Origin: Marinobacter orientalis
GTDB taxonomy: Bacteria > Pseudomonadota > Gammaproteobacteria > Pseudomonadales > Oleiphilaceae
Length of the DNA: 64,000 bases
Assembly: GCF_004792665.1 (NCBI RefSeq)
Contig: NZ_SRZX01000003.1
Location: forward strand, 296,859-360,858
Direction of reading: 5' to 3'
The notes under the pieces were generated by a model. The model worked only from the letters and a program-made list of their open reading frames with translations. It was not told where the DNA came from and searched no databases. A program made the position numbers and the translations under genes. Within the stretch, counting starts at the first letter, position 1, and every line of letters begins with the position of its first letter. Below, in pieces: positions 44,813-54,777 of the stretch.

Positions 44813-45082
44813 TTGTGTGCCTTATTTATTTAGGACACTAAGAAATTTCCGTAATTGAACTTACTTTCCCGGGGCCATTCTGGTAAGCTTCGCCGCCTTA
44901 ATTTCGCAGCCTATGAACTTACTCTGATGAACGTCTTCGCGATCTTCCCGACGATCACTCCGCCATAGCGCTCTGTGCGCTCTCCAGGTTAATTCCTTGA
45001 GCCAATAGCCGGTATTCGCCCGCGGCGAGTGCCACGGATCTTATTGTCTCCGAGTTTTCGTCTCAAGACGTCCGGTTTCCCC
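44813..45082. promoter_or_regulatory. Long leader upstream of nhaB with candidate leader peptide
   Basis: A 270-base region before nhaB. It includes a 13-codon frame at 44927-44968 (MNVFAIFPTITPP, stop), a small hairpin AGCGC-TCTGT-GCGCT (44967-44981) overlapping that stop, and a second short hairpin TCGCC-CGC-GGCGA near 45018. The nhaB start itself has no clear ribosome-binding site, which would suit control in the leader. A TTGAAC-like -35 lies near 44855. All of this is suggestive only. Confidence 0.35.
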
Positions 45083-46588
45083 ATGCCCAAAACAGTGATT
45101 TCAGGTTTTACCCACAATTTCCTTGGCAACGCGCCTGTCTGGTACAAGCAGGTTATTGTCCTGTTTCTGATCGTCAACCCCCTGATTGTCTGGTTGCTGG
45201 GTCCGGCAACCGCCGGTTGGTTCCTGGTGGGGGAATTTATCTTTACCCTGGCCATGGCGCTGAAATGCTACCCGCTGCTGCCAGGTGGCCTGCTGGCGGT
45301 GGAGGCGTTGCTGATCGGGCTGGCAACGCCGGAGGCGGTGTATCACGAAGTACTGATCAACCTGCCGGTGATTCTGCTGTTGATGTTCATGGTCGCCGGC
45401 ATCTACTTCATGAAAGAGTTGCTGCTGGTGACCTTCACCCAGATCCTGGTGGGCGTGCGCTCAAAGTCTGCGCTATCCCTGCTGTTCTGTGCAGCAGCGG
45501 CACTGTTATCAGCGTTTCTGGATGCATTAACGGTTACCGCCGTTATTATCAGCGTGGCGGTGGGTTTCTACTCCGTCTACCACAAAGTGGCTTCCGGCAA
45601 AGGTTATCACCACGGCAGTCACAATGCCCACAGTGACGAGCATGTGGTGGAACTGCATCGTGAAGATCTGGAGGAGTTCCGCGCCTTTCTTCGCAGTCTG
45701 CTGATGCATGGCGCCATCGGCACCGCGCTGGGTGGCGTTGCAACCATGGTGGGGGAGCCCCAGAACCTGCTGATTGCAAAAGTGGTGGGCTGGAATTTTG
45801 CCGAGTTTTTCCAGCGTATGGCGCCCATCAGCCTGCCGGTTCTGGCCGCAGGCCTGTTCACCTGTTGGTGCCTGGAGAAATTGCGCTGGTTTGGCTATGG
45901 CGCCCGTCTGCCAAAGCCGGTGCGCCAGGTGCTGGAAGATTTTGCGGACAACGAGCGCAAGAAACGCACCAAGGCGGATCAGGCCGCCCTGTGGGTGCAG
46001 GCCATGGCCGCCGTGGTACTGGTGATCGGGCTGGCGTTCCACATCGCGGAGGTGGGGCTGATCGGGCTGTTGGTGATTATCCTGATCACTTCGTTCACCG
46101 GGGTGACCGACGAGCACCAGATCGGCAAGGCGTTCCAGGAATCCCTGCCGTTCACTTCGCTGTTGGTGGTATTTTTTGCCGTGGTGGCGGTGATTCATGA
46201 GCAACATCTGTTCAAACCGGTGATCGACTTTGTGCTGGCCCAGCCGGAAGTGCATCAGCCGGCGCTTTTCTTTGTGGCAAATGGCCTGCTGTCGATGATC
46301 AGCGACAACGTCTTTGTCGCTACCGTTTACATCAGTGAAATCAAACAGGCGCTGGATGCAGGCGTTATATCCCGGGCCCACTTCCAGGATCTTGCTGTTG
46401 CCATCAACACCGGCACCAACCTGCCCAGTGTTGCAACACCCAACGGCCAGGCGGCGTTCCTGTTCCTGCTGACATCCGCCATTGCACCACTGGTACGGCT
46501 GTCCTATGGCCGCATGGTGATTATGGCCTTCCCCTACACCGTCGTCCTCGGATCCGTTGGTCTGCTGGCAGTCATCAACTTTCTGTAG
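45083..46588 (+). CDS. nhaB: Na+/H+ antiporter NhaB
   Basis: A 501-residue antiporter (E. coli NhaB 513) with about twelve hydrophobic segments. The N-terminus [34 protein letters not shown] and the segments [33 protein letters not shown] and [22 protein letters not shown] are highly characteristic. It expels Na+ in exchange for protons, fitting a marine habitat. The frame opens at 45029, but ATG 45083 gives the family N-terminus. A SulP gene follows after 36 bases. Confidence 0.95.
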   Translation: MPKTVISGFTHNFLGNAPVWYKQVIVLFLIVNPLIVWLLGPATAGWFLVGEFIFTLAMALKCYPLLPGGLLAVEALLIGLATPEAVYHEVLINLPVILLLMFMVAGIYFMKELLLVTFTQILVGVRSKSALSLLFCAAAALLSAFLDALTVTAVIISVAVGFYSVYHKVASGKGYHHGSHNAHSDEHVVELHREDLEEFRAFLRSLLMHGAIGTALGGVATMVGEPQNLLIAKVVGWNFAEFFQRMAPISLPVLAAGLFTCWCLEKLRWFGYGARLPKPVRQVLEDFADNERKKRTKADQAALWVQAMAAVVLVIGLAFHIAEVGLIGLLVIILITSFTGVTDEHQIGKAFQESLPFTSLLVVFFAVVAVIHEQHLFKPVIDFVLAQPEVHQPALFFVANGLLSMISDNVFVATVYISEIKQALDAGVISRAHFQDLAVAINTGTNLPSVATPNGQAAFLFLLTSAIAPLVRLSYGRMVIMAFPYTVVLGSVGLLAVINFL

Positions 46589-46624
46589 ATTCTCTTTCCT
46601 GAATCAATTGACTGGACTTTAACC

Positions 46625-48112
46625 ATGCTGAACAAGCTCAAAGCCAACTGGCTCTCCAATATACGGGGCGATCTGCTCGCCGGTATTGTGGTGGCGCTGG
46701 CACTGATTCCCGAAGCCATCGCTTTCTCCATCATTGCCGGCGTAGACCCGAAAGTGGGCCTTTACGCCTCGTTCTGTATTGCTGTGGTGATCGCCTTTGT
46801 CGGTGGCCGTCCCGGTATGATCTCGGCTGCCACGGGGGCCATGGCGTTGCTGATGGTCACTCTGGTCAGGGAGCACGGCCTGGAATACCTGCTGGCGGCT
46901 ACGCTGCTTACCGGCCTGCTGCAGATTATTGCCGGCTACCTGCAACTTGGCAGCCTGATGCGGTTTGTGTCCCGCTCGGTGGTAACCGGGTTTGTGAATG
47001 CCCTGGCCATCCTGATCTTTATGGCCCAGTTGCCTGAACTGACGAACGTCACCTGGCATGTTTACGCCATGACCGGCGCCGGGCTGGGCATTATCTATCT
47101 GTTCCCGCTGATTCCGGTGGTTGGCCGCATCCTGCCGTCGCCACTGATCTGTATCGTCGTGCTGACGGCTTTTGCAATGATCTACAACATTGATATCCGC
47201 ACCGTGGGCGATATGGGCCAGCTGCCCGATACGCTGCCGATTTTCCTGTGGCCGGACGTGCCGCTGAACCTGGAAACCCTGATGATTATCCTGCCGTACG
47301 CGGTGGGGCTGACCGTCGTGGGCCTGCTGGAATCGATGATGACAGCAACGATTGTGGATGATCTGACCGACACCACCAGTGATCGCAACCGCGAATGCAA
47401 AGGCCAGGGTGTTGCCAACATCGGTTCCGGGCTGCTGGGGGGGATGGCCGGCTGTGCCATGATTGGCCAGTCCATCATCAACATCAAGTCCGGTGGCCGG
47501 ACCCGCCTTTCCACCCTGGCGGCGGGTGTGTTCCTGCTGCTGATGGTGCTGGTGCTGGATCAGTGGCTGGTGCAGATCCCCATGGCGGCGCTGGTGGCGG
47601 TGATGATCATGGTTGCCATCGGTACCTTCAGCTGGGGGTCCATCAAGAATCTGAGGGAGCACCCGCTGTCTACCAACATTGTTATGGTGGTTACCGTTAT
47701 CGTGGTTGTGGCAACCCACAACCTGGCGTTCGGGGTACTGGCAGGTGTCCTGCTCGCCGCACTGTTCTTCGCCAACAAGGTGGGCCACTACATGCTGGTG
47801 ACCTCGGAGTTTGATGAGGCATCCGACACTCGCACCTACAACGTGGTGGGGCAGGTGTTCTTCAGTTCTTCGGAAAAATTCACGGAATCCTTTGATTTCA
47901 AGGAAGCAGTGGATAATGTAGTCATTGACCTCACCCGGGCGCACTTCTGGGATATCACGGCGGTAGGTGCGCTGGACAAAGCAGTGATCAAGTTCCGCCG
48001 CGAAGGTGCCGAGGTTGAGATCATCGGCCTGAACGAAGCCAGCGCCACGATTGTTGACCGTTTCGGGGTGCATGACAAACCCGATGCTGTTGACCAGCTG
48101 ATGGGGCACTGA
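46625..48112 (+). CDS. SulP-family anion transporter with STAS domain
   Basis: A 495-residue SLC26/SulP carrier. The transmembrane core begins [48 protein letters not shown] and [26 protein letters not shown] are the conserved TM8 region. A C-terminal STAS domain (about 395-495; [23 protein letters not shown]) follows. SulP proteins carry sulfate, bicarbonate (BicA) or other anions. Placement directly behind nhaB suggests sodium-linked bicarbonate use, but this is inference. Confidence 0.88.
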   Translation: MLNKLKANWLSNIRGDLLAGIVVALALIPEAIAFSIIAGVDPKVGLYASFCIAVVIAFVGGRPGMISAATGAMALLMVTLVREHGLEYLLAATLLTGLLQIIAGYLQLGSLMRFVSRSVVTGFVNALAILIFMAQLPELTNVTWHVYAMTGAGLGIIYLFPLIPVVGRILPSPLICIVVLTAFAMIYNIDIRTVGDMGQLPDTLPIFLWPDVPLNLETLMIILPYAVGLTVVGLLESMMTATIVDDLTDTTSDRNRECKGQGVANIGSGLLGGMAGCAMIGQSIINIKSGGRTRLSTLAAGVFLLLMVLVLDQWLVQIPMAALVAVMIMVAIGTFSWGSIKNLREHPLSTNIVMVVTVIVVVATHNLAFGVLAGVLLAALFFANKVGHYMLVTSEFDEASDTRTYNVVGQVFFSSSEKFTESFDFKEAVDNVVIDLTRAHFWDITAVGALDKAVIKFRREGAEVEIIGLNEASATIVDRFGVHDKPDAVDQLMGH

Positions 48113-48188
48113 TATGACACAAGCTAGGGAATCCAGCAACGATCCCGGTCGGAATAACAACCATAATGATCACCAAGGCGAGGTTGAG

Positions 48189-49040
48189 ATGCTACGAGTA
48201 GTTGCCTGTATCGACGGCTCCAGGGCCGCACCGGCGGTGTGTGATTATGCCGCCTGGGCCAGCAAGCACATGGAAACGCCCATGACCCTGCTGCACGTGC
48301 TCGATGAAGAACGCTATCCGACAGAACCGGATCTGGCCGGTAACATTGGCCTTGGCAGCCGCGAACAGCTGATGGATGAACTGGCCGAGCTGGACCGCAA
48401 GCGCTCCAAACTGGCGCTGGAGCACGGGCACCATATGCTGGACGAAGCTGAAGACCGCATGAGAACGCTGGGCATCGGGGATGTGATCAAGCGCCAGCGC
48501 CATGGCGACCTCACCGAGTCCCTGCTGGCCCTGGAAAACCAGACACGCCTGCTGGTGATGGGGCTTCACGGCGAGAGCAGTTCGGACCGGGACGTGCACG
48601 TGGGGAGCCAGCTGGAAACCGTCATTCGCAGCGTTCACCGCCCGATTCTCCTGGTGCCGGACGAATATCGACAGCCCAAAAGCGCGATGCTGGCGTTCGA
48701 TGGCAGCGCGACTGCGTTCAAGGGCGTGGAACTGCTGGCCGGAAGCCCGGTACTGAAAGGCATGCCGATCCACCTGGTGATGATCGGTGCAGACACCAAT
48801 GACCGCTGGGAGCAGCTCAAGAAGGCGGAGAAAATGCTCGCTGACCTTGGCGCCGAAATCACCCTGGCCATTCGCGCCGGAGACGTAGAGCCAACCCTCC
48901 ACGCCTATCAGGAAGAGAACGATATCGATATCCTGGTCATGGGAGCCTACGGGCATTCACGGATCCGCCAGTTCCTGGTGGGCAGTACCACAACCACGAT
49001 GCTCAAGACTGCCCGGAAGCCTCTGGTGATACTGCGTTAA
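48189..49040 (+). CDS. Tandem universal stress protein
   Basis: A 283-residue protein with two Usp domains (about 1-150 and 160-283). The first begins MLRVVACIDGS; the second ends MGAYGHSRIRQFLVGSTTTTMLKTARKPLVIL, with the Gly-rich ATP-binding pattern. An ATG at 48114, two bases after the SulP stop, would add a 25-residue Asn/Asp/His-rich tail that is not typical, so 48189 (AAGGCGAGG upstream) is preferred. Its stop overlaps the next start (TAATG). Genes 45083-50611 look like one transcription unit. Confidence 0.87.
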   Translation: MLRVVACIDGSRAAPAVCDYAAWASKHMETPMTLLHVLDEERYPTEPDLAGNIGLGSREQLMDELAELDRKRSKLALEHGHHMLDEAEDRMRTLGIGDVIKRQRHGDLTESLLALENQTRLLVMGLHGESSSDRDVHVGSQLETVIRSVHRPILLVPDEYRQPKSAMLAFDGSATAFKGVELLAGSPVLKGMPIHLVMIGADTNDRWEQLKKAEKMLADLGAEITLAIRAGDVEPTLHAYQEENDIDILVMGAYGHSRIRQFLVGSTTTTMLKTARKPLVILR

Positions 49041-50611
49041 TGCCGTCTTGCCGTGGTTCCGGAGCCGCGCCACTGTTGTTGAGCGGTTGGTTCCTGGTGC
49101 TGATGACATTTCTGACCGGTTGCGCAGGCGGTATGCAACCGTTGATACACCCCGGAGTTGAGGAAGCCGTGCAGAACGATGACAGCTTTCTTTCCATTCA
49201 GTCCAGGCAGAGGTTAGCCGTTACCAACGGCCAATCCGGGTTCTACATGCTGGATTCCGGGCACGAGGCTTTTCTCTACCGTGCGGCCCTGGTTGAAGCC
49301 GCCGAGCAGAGCATCGACGTACAGTCCTATATCTGGAACAACGACGCTTCCGGACGGTATCTGGCCGGCCGGCTGTTGCTGGCCGCGGACCGTGGAATAC
49401 AGGTCCGGCTGTTGCTGGATGATTTCAACGCCGAGGGTATTGGTGAACTCTTTGCTGCCCTCGACACCCACCCCAACATTTATATCCGTCTTTTCAACCC
49501 GGCCAGAAGCCGCGGTGGATGGGGCCGGTGGGTGTCGTTCCTGATGGATTTCGATCGTATCAACCGGCGCATGCACAACAAGACCTTCGTGGTCGATGGG
49601 GCTGTGGGTGTTGTTGGTGGTCGCAACATTGGCGATGAATATTTCGGGTTTGATGCAGATCTCTATTTCCGGGACCGTGACGTGCTCTCGCTGGGGCCGG
49701 TCGTTAACGGAATGACCGACAACTTCCAGGCTTACTGGGACAACCGCTGGGCTTACCCGGTGTCAGTTCTTTACCCGGACACACCAGCTGAGGGGAATGT
49801 GGTTGCAGCGCTTGATCAGCTTCGCCGCCAGGCCAGAGCACAGGACGGCCTGCCGGTGCCCGCTCCGGCAGACAGCCCGCGGGGAAGGACTGAGCTTGTA
49901 GAACTGTTCGACCGTTTGGTGGTTGCCCATGGTGAGCTGGTCTTCGATCTCCCTTTTGAAACCATGGAAGAGCCGGCTGAAACTCCCAGACGGAGCGCCA
50001 AAGCGCTTCAGATATTGGCGCAGGCCGCCAGTCAGGAAATCCTGATTGAATCCGCCTACCTGATACTCACCGAGAAACAGCTGAAGCTATTGGATGTGGG
50101 GGATCGCCAGGGGCTGAAGGTTACTGCAGTGACCAATTCACTGGCATCCAATGACCTGGTCACCAACCATGCCGGGTATGCCCGCTGGCGCCCTTACATG
50201 CTCAGGCAGGGAATAAGGATCTACGAACTCAAACCCGATGCGGAGGCCTGTGAGCAATGGCTGCGCAACGATTCGGTCTGCGCTAGCGGGGACGCCAGCC
50301 TGCATACGAAATCCGTGGTGTTTGACCGCAGCACTCTGGTGGTGGGTTCCTTCAACGTCAATCTTCGCTCCATCTACCTGAACGGCGAAACCGTGCTGGT
50401 TATCCACAGTCCGGAGCTGGCAGAGGCGGTGGCCAGGGACGTCCAGTCGCTGATGCAGCCCGGGAACAGCTGGGAAGTTTCTCTGGATGATAGCGGAGAC
50501 CTGCACTGGCGTAGCGGAGAGGAGTCCTATACAAGCGAGCCGGCCGTAGGCTGGTGGCGGGGCGTGAAGTCCCGCTTACTGTCATGGTTGCCGATCGAGA
50601 AGTATCTCTAG
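49040..50611 (+). CDS. Phospholipase D-family lipoprotein (cardiolipin-synthase-C-like)
   Basis: A 523-residue protein with a lipobox-like MTFLTGC signal end near residue 29. Two complete HKD motifs: MHNKTFVVDGAVGVVGGRNIGDEYF (about 179) and LHTKSVVFDRSTLVVGSFNVNLRS (about 423). The order and spacing fit ClsC/YmdC-like enzymes that form cardiolipin or transfer phosphatidyl groups. A membrane-lipid role on the periplasmic side is likely. Start overlaps the usp stop by one base. Confidence 0.85.
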   Translation: MPSCRGSGAAPLLLSGWFLVLMTFLTGCAGGMQPLIHPGVEEAVQNDDSFLSIQSRQRLAVTNGQSGFYMLDSGHEAFLYRAALVEAAEQSIDVQSYIWNNDASGRYLAGRLLLAADRGIQVRLLLDDFNAEGIGELFAALDTHPNIYIRLFNPARSRGGWGRWVSFLMDFDRINRRMHNKTFVVDGAVGVVGGRNIGDEYFGFDADLYFRDRDVLSLGPVVNGMTDNFQAYWDNRWAYPVSVLYPDTPAEGNVVAALDQLRRQARAQDGLPVPAPADSPRGRTELVELFDRLVVAHGELVFDLPFETMEEPAETPRRSAKALQILAQAASQEILIESAYLILTEKQLKLLDVGDRQGLKVTAVTNSLASNDLVTNHAGYARWRPYMLRQGIRIYELKPDAEACEQWLRNDSVCASGDASLHTKSVVFDRSTLVVGSFNVNLRSIYLNGETVLVIHSPELAEAVARDVQSLMQPGNSWEVSLDDSGDLHWRSGEESYTSEPAVGWWRGVKSRLLSWLPIEKYL

Positions 50612-51034
50612 TCTTGCCTCTGTTTTGTTGGCCTCGAATAATTCCCCGATAAGTCTGGCAGGCTCGGCGATAACAGCTTGGCCACTTATCTTGATCCTGA
50701 GCACGAATGGCGTGTCGATCACATTTGTCGTACGGATTTATTGTGCGAATGTTTAGCCTGACCTGACGCATTTGAGTTCTGGTATCTATCCATAACCAAT
50801 AATTACAAAAAGGCTCCCTTGTAGCCTATGATTTTACGCTTCTTTCTCAGTATATTGGCCCGGAAAACAGCTTCGAGTTTCAAATTCTTGTGTCCGGAAT
50901 CTGGATTGTCACGGATTGATTTGAGCTGGTATTTAACGTTGAAATAGCCGCACTAAAAAGCGTGGTAGCCCAATGTAAAATCGGTTCTGCCAGTTCATAG
51001 CCGCGACAGAGGCCACCATTATGAATATTGCAGT
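50612..51034. other. AT-richer gene-free stretch before the GAF/EAL remnant
   Basis: These 423 bases have visibly more A and T than the neighbours, several short poly-A/T runs and no open frame with family resemblance on either strand. No terminator hairpin with a T-tract was found behind the PLD gene. It may be eroded coding sequence continuous with the remnant that follows, or transferred DNA. Confidence 0.4.
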
Positions 51035-51481
51035 CAAACACTCCCGAGCGAGCTGTCCTCACTTGGAATCCTGGATATGGCGCGCGAAGACCGGTTTTAT
51101 CGTCACACCCGCTTGATTGCAGACATCTTCGATATGCCAACCGTGGCTATTCCCACATTGACATCGATCAGCAACGGCTTCTTAAAGATCGACAAGAGCT
51201 TTATTAATGATCTTGCCAGGAATCTGAAAGAGGGGGAACTTGTCGCCGGCTTCAGGTATTGCCCACGGCAGGGACTTGAAGTAGGTCGCAGGGGCATGGA
51301 ATCCGCAGAGCAACAAAAACTGTTGATCGGTCTCGGATGCGACAAGATTCAGGGTTATCTGCCGGGGCGCCCGGTCAGCGCTGAGAACATCCCTGCGATC
51401 CTTGGTGAGCGATCACAAAGTAGACCATTTTATTATTTGAACTCAGGAGTCAAGGATGTTCGGAGCCCAACTGAAGTCTGA
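51035..51481 (+). pseudogene. Remnant of a GAF-EAL cyclic-di-GMP signalling gene
   Basis: From about 51035 the frame reads LPSELSSLGILDMAREDRF then HTRLIADIFDMPTVAI, the start of a GAF domain. It then jumps to FLKIDKSFINDLARN and, after a garbled stretch, MESAEQQKLLIGLGCDKIQGYLPGRPVSAENI, the end of an EAL phosphodiesterase domain. Between 51240 and 51300 the plus-one frame restores GIAHGRDLK, so there are compensating small indels; the EAL catalytic motif itself is gone. A large internal deletion plus indels make this a decayed gene. An intact diguanylate cyclase gene begins at its stop codon. Confidence 0.75.
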
Positions 51482-53433
51482 TGAAAAACGGCTACATGGT
51501 GTTGATGCACTGCAAATTCCGGGTGCCCTCTTACTGTACGGCCTCTGAGGTGCCGATCAACTCGTTCGTACGCGCCAGTTTCACCGGTATCTCTTTTTTC
51601 CTGGGGGCTTGGCTGGGCCTTACACAAACCGTAACCCCGGATGGTATTGCCGTCCTCTGGCCTGCCAACGCGGTACTTTTAACCGTTTTATTGCAGACAT
51701 CACAGAAAGAGTGGCCCTTGCTAACGGTCGCTGCTCTGATTGCAGCCAGTTTAGCCAGTATCTCTGCTTCTTTTCCGCTTTGGAGCGTGGCCCTGTTTGG
51801 CCTGGTAAACATATTCGAAGCCCTGTTGGCAGCTTTCCTGATCCGGCGATTCGCCGGTAAAGACTTCGAATTTCAGTCACTCAGGGATATGAAAGTCTTT
51901 TTTCTGGCGGCACCTGTGGTTGCATGCTCCGCTTCCGCATTTCTGGGCGCGGCCATTTATGAAGCCCTTGCCCGAACCGAAAATACCTTTTTTGTGTTCT
52001 GGCGTCTCTGGTGGTTCGCCGATGCTGTGGGTATGGTTCTTCTCACACCCTTACTGGTGTCGGCCTGGCATGCGATAAAAGCAAAAAGGCAGATTGTTAG
52101 CGCTCCGCAGCTAGCGGAACTTGCCGCCATATGGTCCGGCATCGCCATAACTGGCATTTTTGCCTTCCGTACTGCTCGCCAGGCAGACGTCGAGTTTTTT
52201 CTTGCCCCCGTGCTGCTGCTTGGGTTTGTCGTTTGGACTGCAATCCGCCTGGGGATACTCGCGACCACGGGGACCGTCACATTAATTGCCGTGCTGGCCA
52301 CCGCTTTTCTTGTCCAGCCGACACAATTTTTTTCAGCAACATCGTCTCCCCAGGACACAGTCTGGCTTACCCAGGAATACCTTGTGGTGATGAGCATCAT
52401 TGCCGTGGGGCTTTCAGGGCTGATGCAAAAAATCAGACATCAACATGCCTCTCTTGCGCTCCAGGATCGCGCCATGATCGCGAGTAATGACGCCATTTCC
52501 ATTGTTGATGTGCAACGGGCTGACACACCGATCATCTGGGTTAACCCCAAATTCGAAGAACTATTTGGTTACAGCGCTGGAGAGATTGTTGGCCTGAGCT
52601 GGCGGCTTCTGCAAAAAGGTATTCGCCAACAGTACAACCATGACACCGTGAGAGCGGCATTGGCCGACAAAACGCCCTGCCGTGCACAACTCAAAAGCTA
52701 CACGAAGGCCGGCAAACTGCTCTGGATAGATTTCAGTATGGCCCCAGTCCGTGATCCCGCCGGACGAGTCACACATTATATAGGCATCCATCACGATCTT
52801 ACGCAGGCAAAGGAAACCGAGCAGCGTCTGAAAGACGCTACTGAGTCGATCCAGCGGCACAATGAATCACTGGAAGAAAAAGTGCGGGAGCGCACTGCCT
52901 TGCTACAGAAGGCTAACCAGGAGTTGGAGAAGGTCGCCTCAGTAGATTTCCTGACCGGCATCTCAAACCGCCGTCATTTCTACGAACTCGGTCAAAGAGA
53001 ATTGACCCGACTGGGGTTGGATGGGCGGATGGCAGTCTTGATCGCTTTTGACCTGGATAATTTCAAAGCTGTTAACGACACGTTCGGCCATGAGGCAGGT
53101 GATCAGGTTCTTCGACAGATTGTAACGCCGGTCGAGAACAGTATTCGTCCAACCGATTTTTTTGGGCGGATTGGCGGTGATGAATTTCTCATACTTTTCG
53201 CGGACACCTCGGAAAGCAAAGCAGTCGAGATTGCGGAACGTATCCGCATAGAGATCATGGAAATATTATCACCTTATGGCTCTGCCTCGCTCAGGGTCAC
53301 GGCGAGCGTCGGTGTTGCCGAGTGGGATCAAAGCTGTGATCTCAACCAATTGATACGCTGGGCGGATCTGGCCCTTTACCAGGCCAAGGAGGAAGGGGGC
53401 AATCGCGTGCGTGCGCGGCAATCCAGTAGTTAG
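51481..53433 (+). CDS. MASE1-PAS-GGDEF diguanylate cyclase
   Basis: A 650-residue membrane sensor making cyclic di-GMP. The N-terminal MASE1-like sensor has about eight hydrophobic segments (about 25-320). A PAS domain follows (ASNDAISIVDVQRADTPIIWVNPKFEELFGYS, about 335-450), then a coiled coil and a GGDEF domain with the intact signature RIGGDEF (about 560). RPTD lies just upstream as the product-binding I-site (RxxD), so feedback inhibition is likely. The start is ambiguous (ATG 51481, 51496 or 51508). Codon use and base composition look less GC-rich than the neighbours. Confidence 0.9.
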   Translation: MKNGYMVLMHCKFRVPSYCTASEVPINSFVRASFTGISFFLGAWLGLTQTVTPDGIAVLWPANAVLLTVLLQTSQKEWPLLTVAALIAASLASISASFPLWSVALFGLVNIFEALLAAFLIRRFAGKDFEFQSLRDMKVFFLAAPVVACSASAFLGAAIYEALARTENTFFVFWRLWWFADAVGMVLLTPLLVSAWHAIKAKRQIVSAPQLAELAAIWSGIAITGIFAFRTARQADVEFFLAPVLLLGFVVWTAIRLGILATTGTVTLIAVLATAFLVQPTQFFSATSSPQDTVWLTQEYLVVMSIIAVGLSGLMQKIRHQHASLALQDRAMIASNDAISIVDVQRADTPIIWVNPKFEELFGYSAGEIVGLSWRLLQKGIRQQYNHDTVRAALADKTPCRAQLKSYTKAGKLLWIDFSMAPVRDPAGRVTHYIGIHHDLTQAKETEQRLKDATESIQRHNESLEEKVRERTALLQKANQELEKVASVDFLTGISNRRHFYELGQRELTRLGLDGRMAVLIAFDLDNFKAVNDTFGHEAGDQVLRQIVTPVENSIRPTDFFGRIGGDEFLILFADTSESKAVEIAERIRIEIMEILSPYGSASLRVTASVGVAEWDQSCDLNQLIRWADLALYQAKEEGGNRVRARQSSS

Positions 53434-53469
53434 AAATACAGTTATTAACAATGGATTGTCGCAGGACGT

Positions 53470-54654
53470 TCAGGCGCTGTTTCCCGCCGCCACTCCCGAG
53501 GCCCACGCCCACTGGAAATTATGCCCGCCAAGATGCCCAGTTACATCCGCCACTTCGCCAATGAAGTGCAGGTCCGGCTGGTCCAGAACAGCCATGGTTC
53601 TGGATGACAGTTGGCGGGTGTCCACACCTCCCAGGGTCACTTCGGCGGTGCGATAGCCTTCGGTGCCGGCGGGTTTGATGGCCCACTGGCCGAGAGCTCG
53701 TGCCGCCTGTTCGATGTCGCTGTTTTTGTAGCCCTGCAGGGGGCCAGTCCAGCCGTGAAGGTCGTTAAGCGCCTGCGCGAAGCGTTTGGGCAGGTGCTGC
53801 ATCAGGTATTGGGCAACGGTGGATTGGGGCCTGTTTTTCCTCAGCTGGTACAGGTCCTGTTCAATATCCGTGGCGGGCAGCATGTTGATGCTCAGTGTAT
53901 CCCCGGGTTGCCAGAAGCTGGAAATCTGCAGCATGGCCGGTCCGCTCAGACCGCGATGGGTGACCAGCATGGGTTCGCGGAAGTGTTCGTTGTTGCAGTG
54001 GACGTCTACCGGGCAGCTTACACCTGCCAGCGGGGCGAGTTGTTCTTTCAGCTCCGGGTGCAGGGTGAACGGCACCAGCCCCGGGCGTGTGGAAAGCACG
54101 CTGAGCCCGAACTGCCGCGCGATGTCATAGCCAAAGCCGGTCGCGCCCATGGTGGGGATGGACAGTCCGCCGCAGGCGACAACCAGGGACTCACAGGAGA
54201 AAGTGCCGGAGGTGGTTTTTAGCTGGTAGCCGTTGGCAGCGCGACTGATCGCTTTGACACCGGTTTCCAGCCGCACTTCGGCGCCAGCCCATTCGCATTC
54301 GGTGAGCAGCATGTTGAGTATTTCCTTGCTGCTGTCTTTGCAGAAGAGTTGGCCGGCGGCTTTTTCTTCATGTTCGATGCCGTGTCGTTCCACCAGGTCC
54401 AGGAAATGCTGGGGGGTGTAGCGTTTGAGCGCGGAGATGCAGTAGTGGGGGTTGTCGGAGAGGAAGTTGGCCGGAGTGCTGTTTAAATTGGTGAAGTTGC
54501 AGCGGCCGCCGCCGGACATGAGGATCTTCTTGCCCGGTTTGTTGGCGTGGTCGATCACCAGGACTCTGCGGCCGCGGTAGCCGGCTGTAGCCGCGCACAT
54601 CAGGCCTGCTGCGCCGGCGCCTATGATGATTACGTCGTGCTTTTCTGAGGTCAT
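53470..54654 (-). CDS. BaiN/YhiN-family NAD(P)/FAD-dependent oxidoreductase
   Basis: A 394-residue HI0933-type flavoprotein. The FAD fold VIIIGAGAAGLMCAATAGYRGRRVLVID is at about 9-36, followed by the signature KPGKKILMSGGGRCNFTNLN. The C-terminus EVADVTGHLGGHNFQWAWASGVAAGNS closes the FAD site. All conserved blocks are present. The reaction of this widespread family is poorly defined. Solitary; converges with the cyclase gene. Confidence 0.9.
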   Translation of the reverse strand: MTSEKHDVIIIGAGAAGLMCAATAGYRGRRVLVIDHANKPGKKILMSGGGRCNFTNLNSTPANFLSDNPHYCISALKRYTPQHFLDLVERHGIEHEEKAAGQLFCKDSSKEILNMLLTECEWAGAEVRLETGVKAISRAANGYQLKTTSGTFSCESLVVACGGLSIPTMGATGFGYDIARQFGLSVLSTRPGLVPFTLHPELKEQLAPLAGVSCPVDVHCNNEHFREPMLVTHRGLSGPAMLQISSFWQPGDTLSINMLPATDIEQDLYQLRKNRPQSTVAQYLMQHLPKRFAQALNDLHGWTGPLQGYKNSDIEQAARALGQWAIKPAGTEGYRTAEVTLGGVDTRQLSSRTMAVLDQPDLHFIGEVADVTGHLGGHNFQWAWASGVAAGNSA

Positions 54655-54777
54655 GGTCCGGAATTCCGGTGTTCTGTTTTTGACGCTCCCTGACTGCCCT
54701 TAACCCGTGCCTTGCCAAACATCTGTGCTGCCCGCCGCTATGCGTTACCTGGGCGCAGTATACATTTTCTGCTGCTC

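Noticed and set aside
44855..44900. Sigma-70-like promoter before nhaB (TTGAAC with TGGTAAGCT)
   Set aside because: The spacing and -10 match are too poor to list as a separate promoter; it is mentioned only within the leader entry.
46619..48160. 513-codon minus-strand frame, His/Gln/Asp-rich
   Set aside because: It lies opposite the SulP gene and has the His/Gln-rich composition of a reversed membrane-protein frame, with no family signature.
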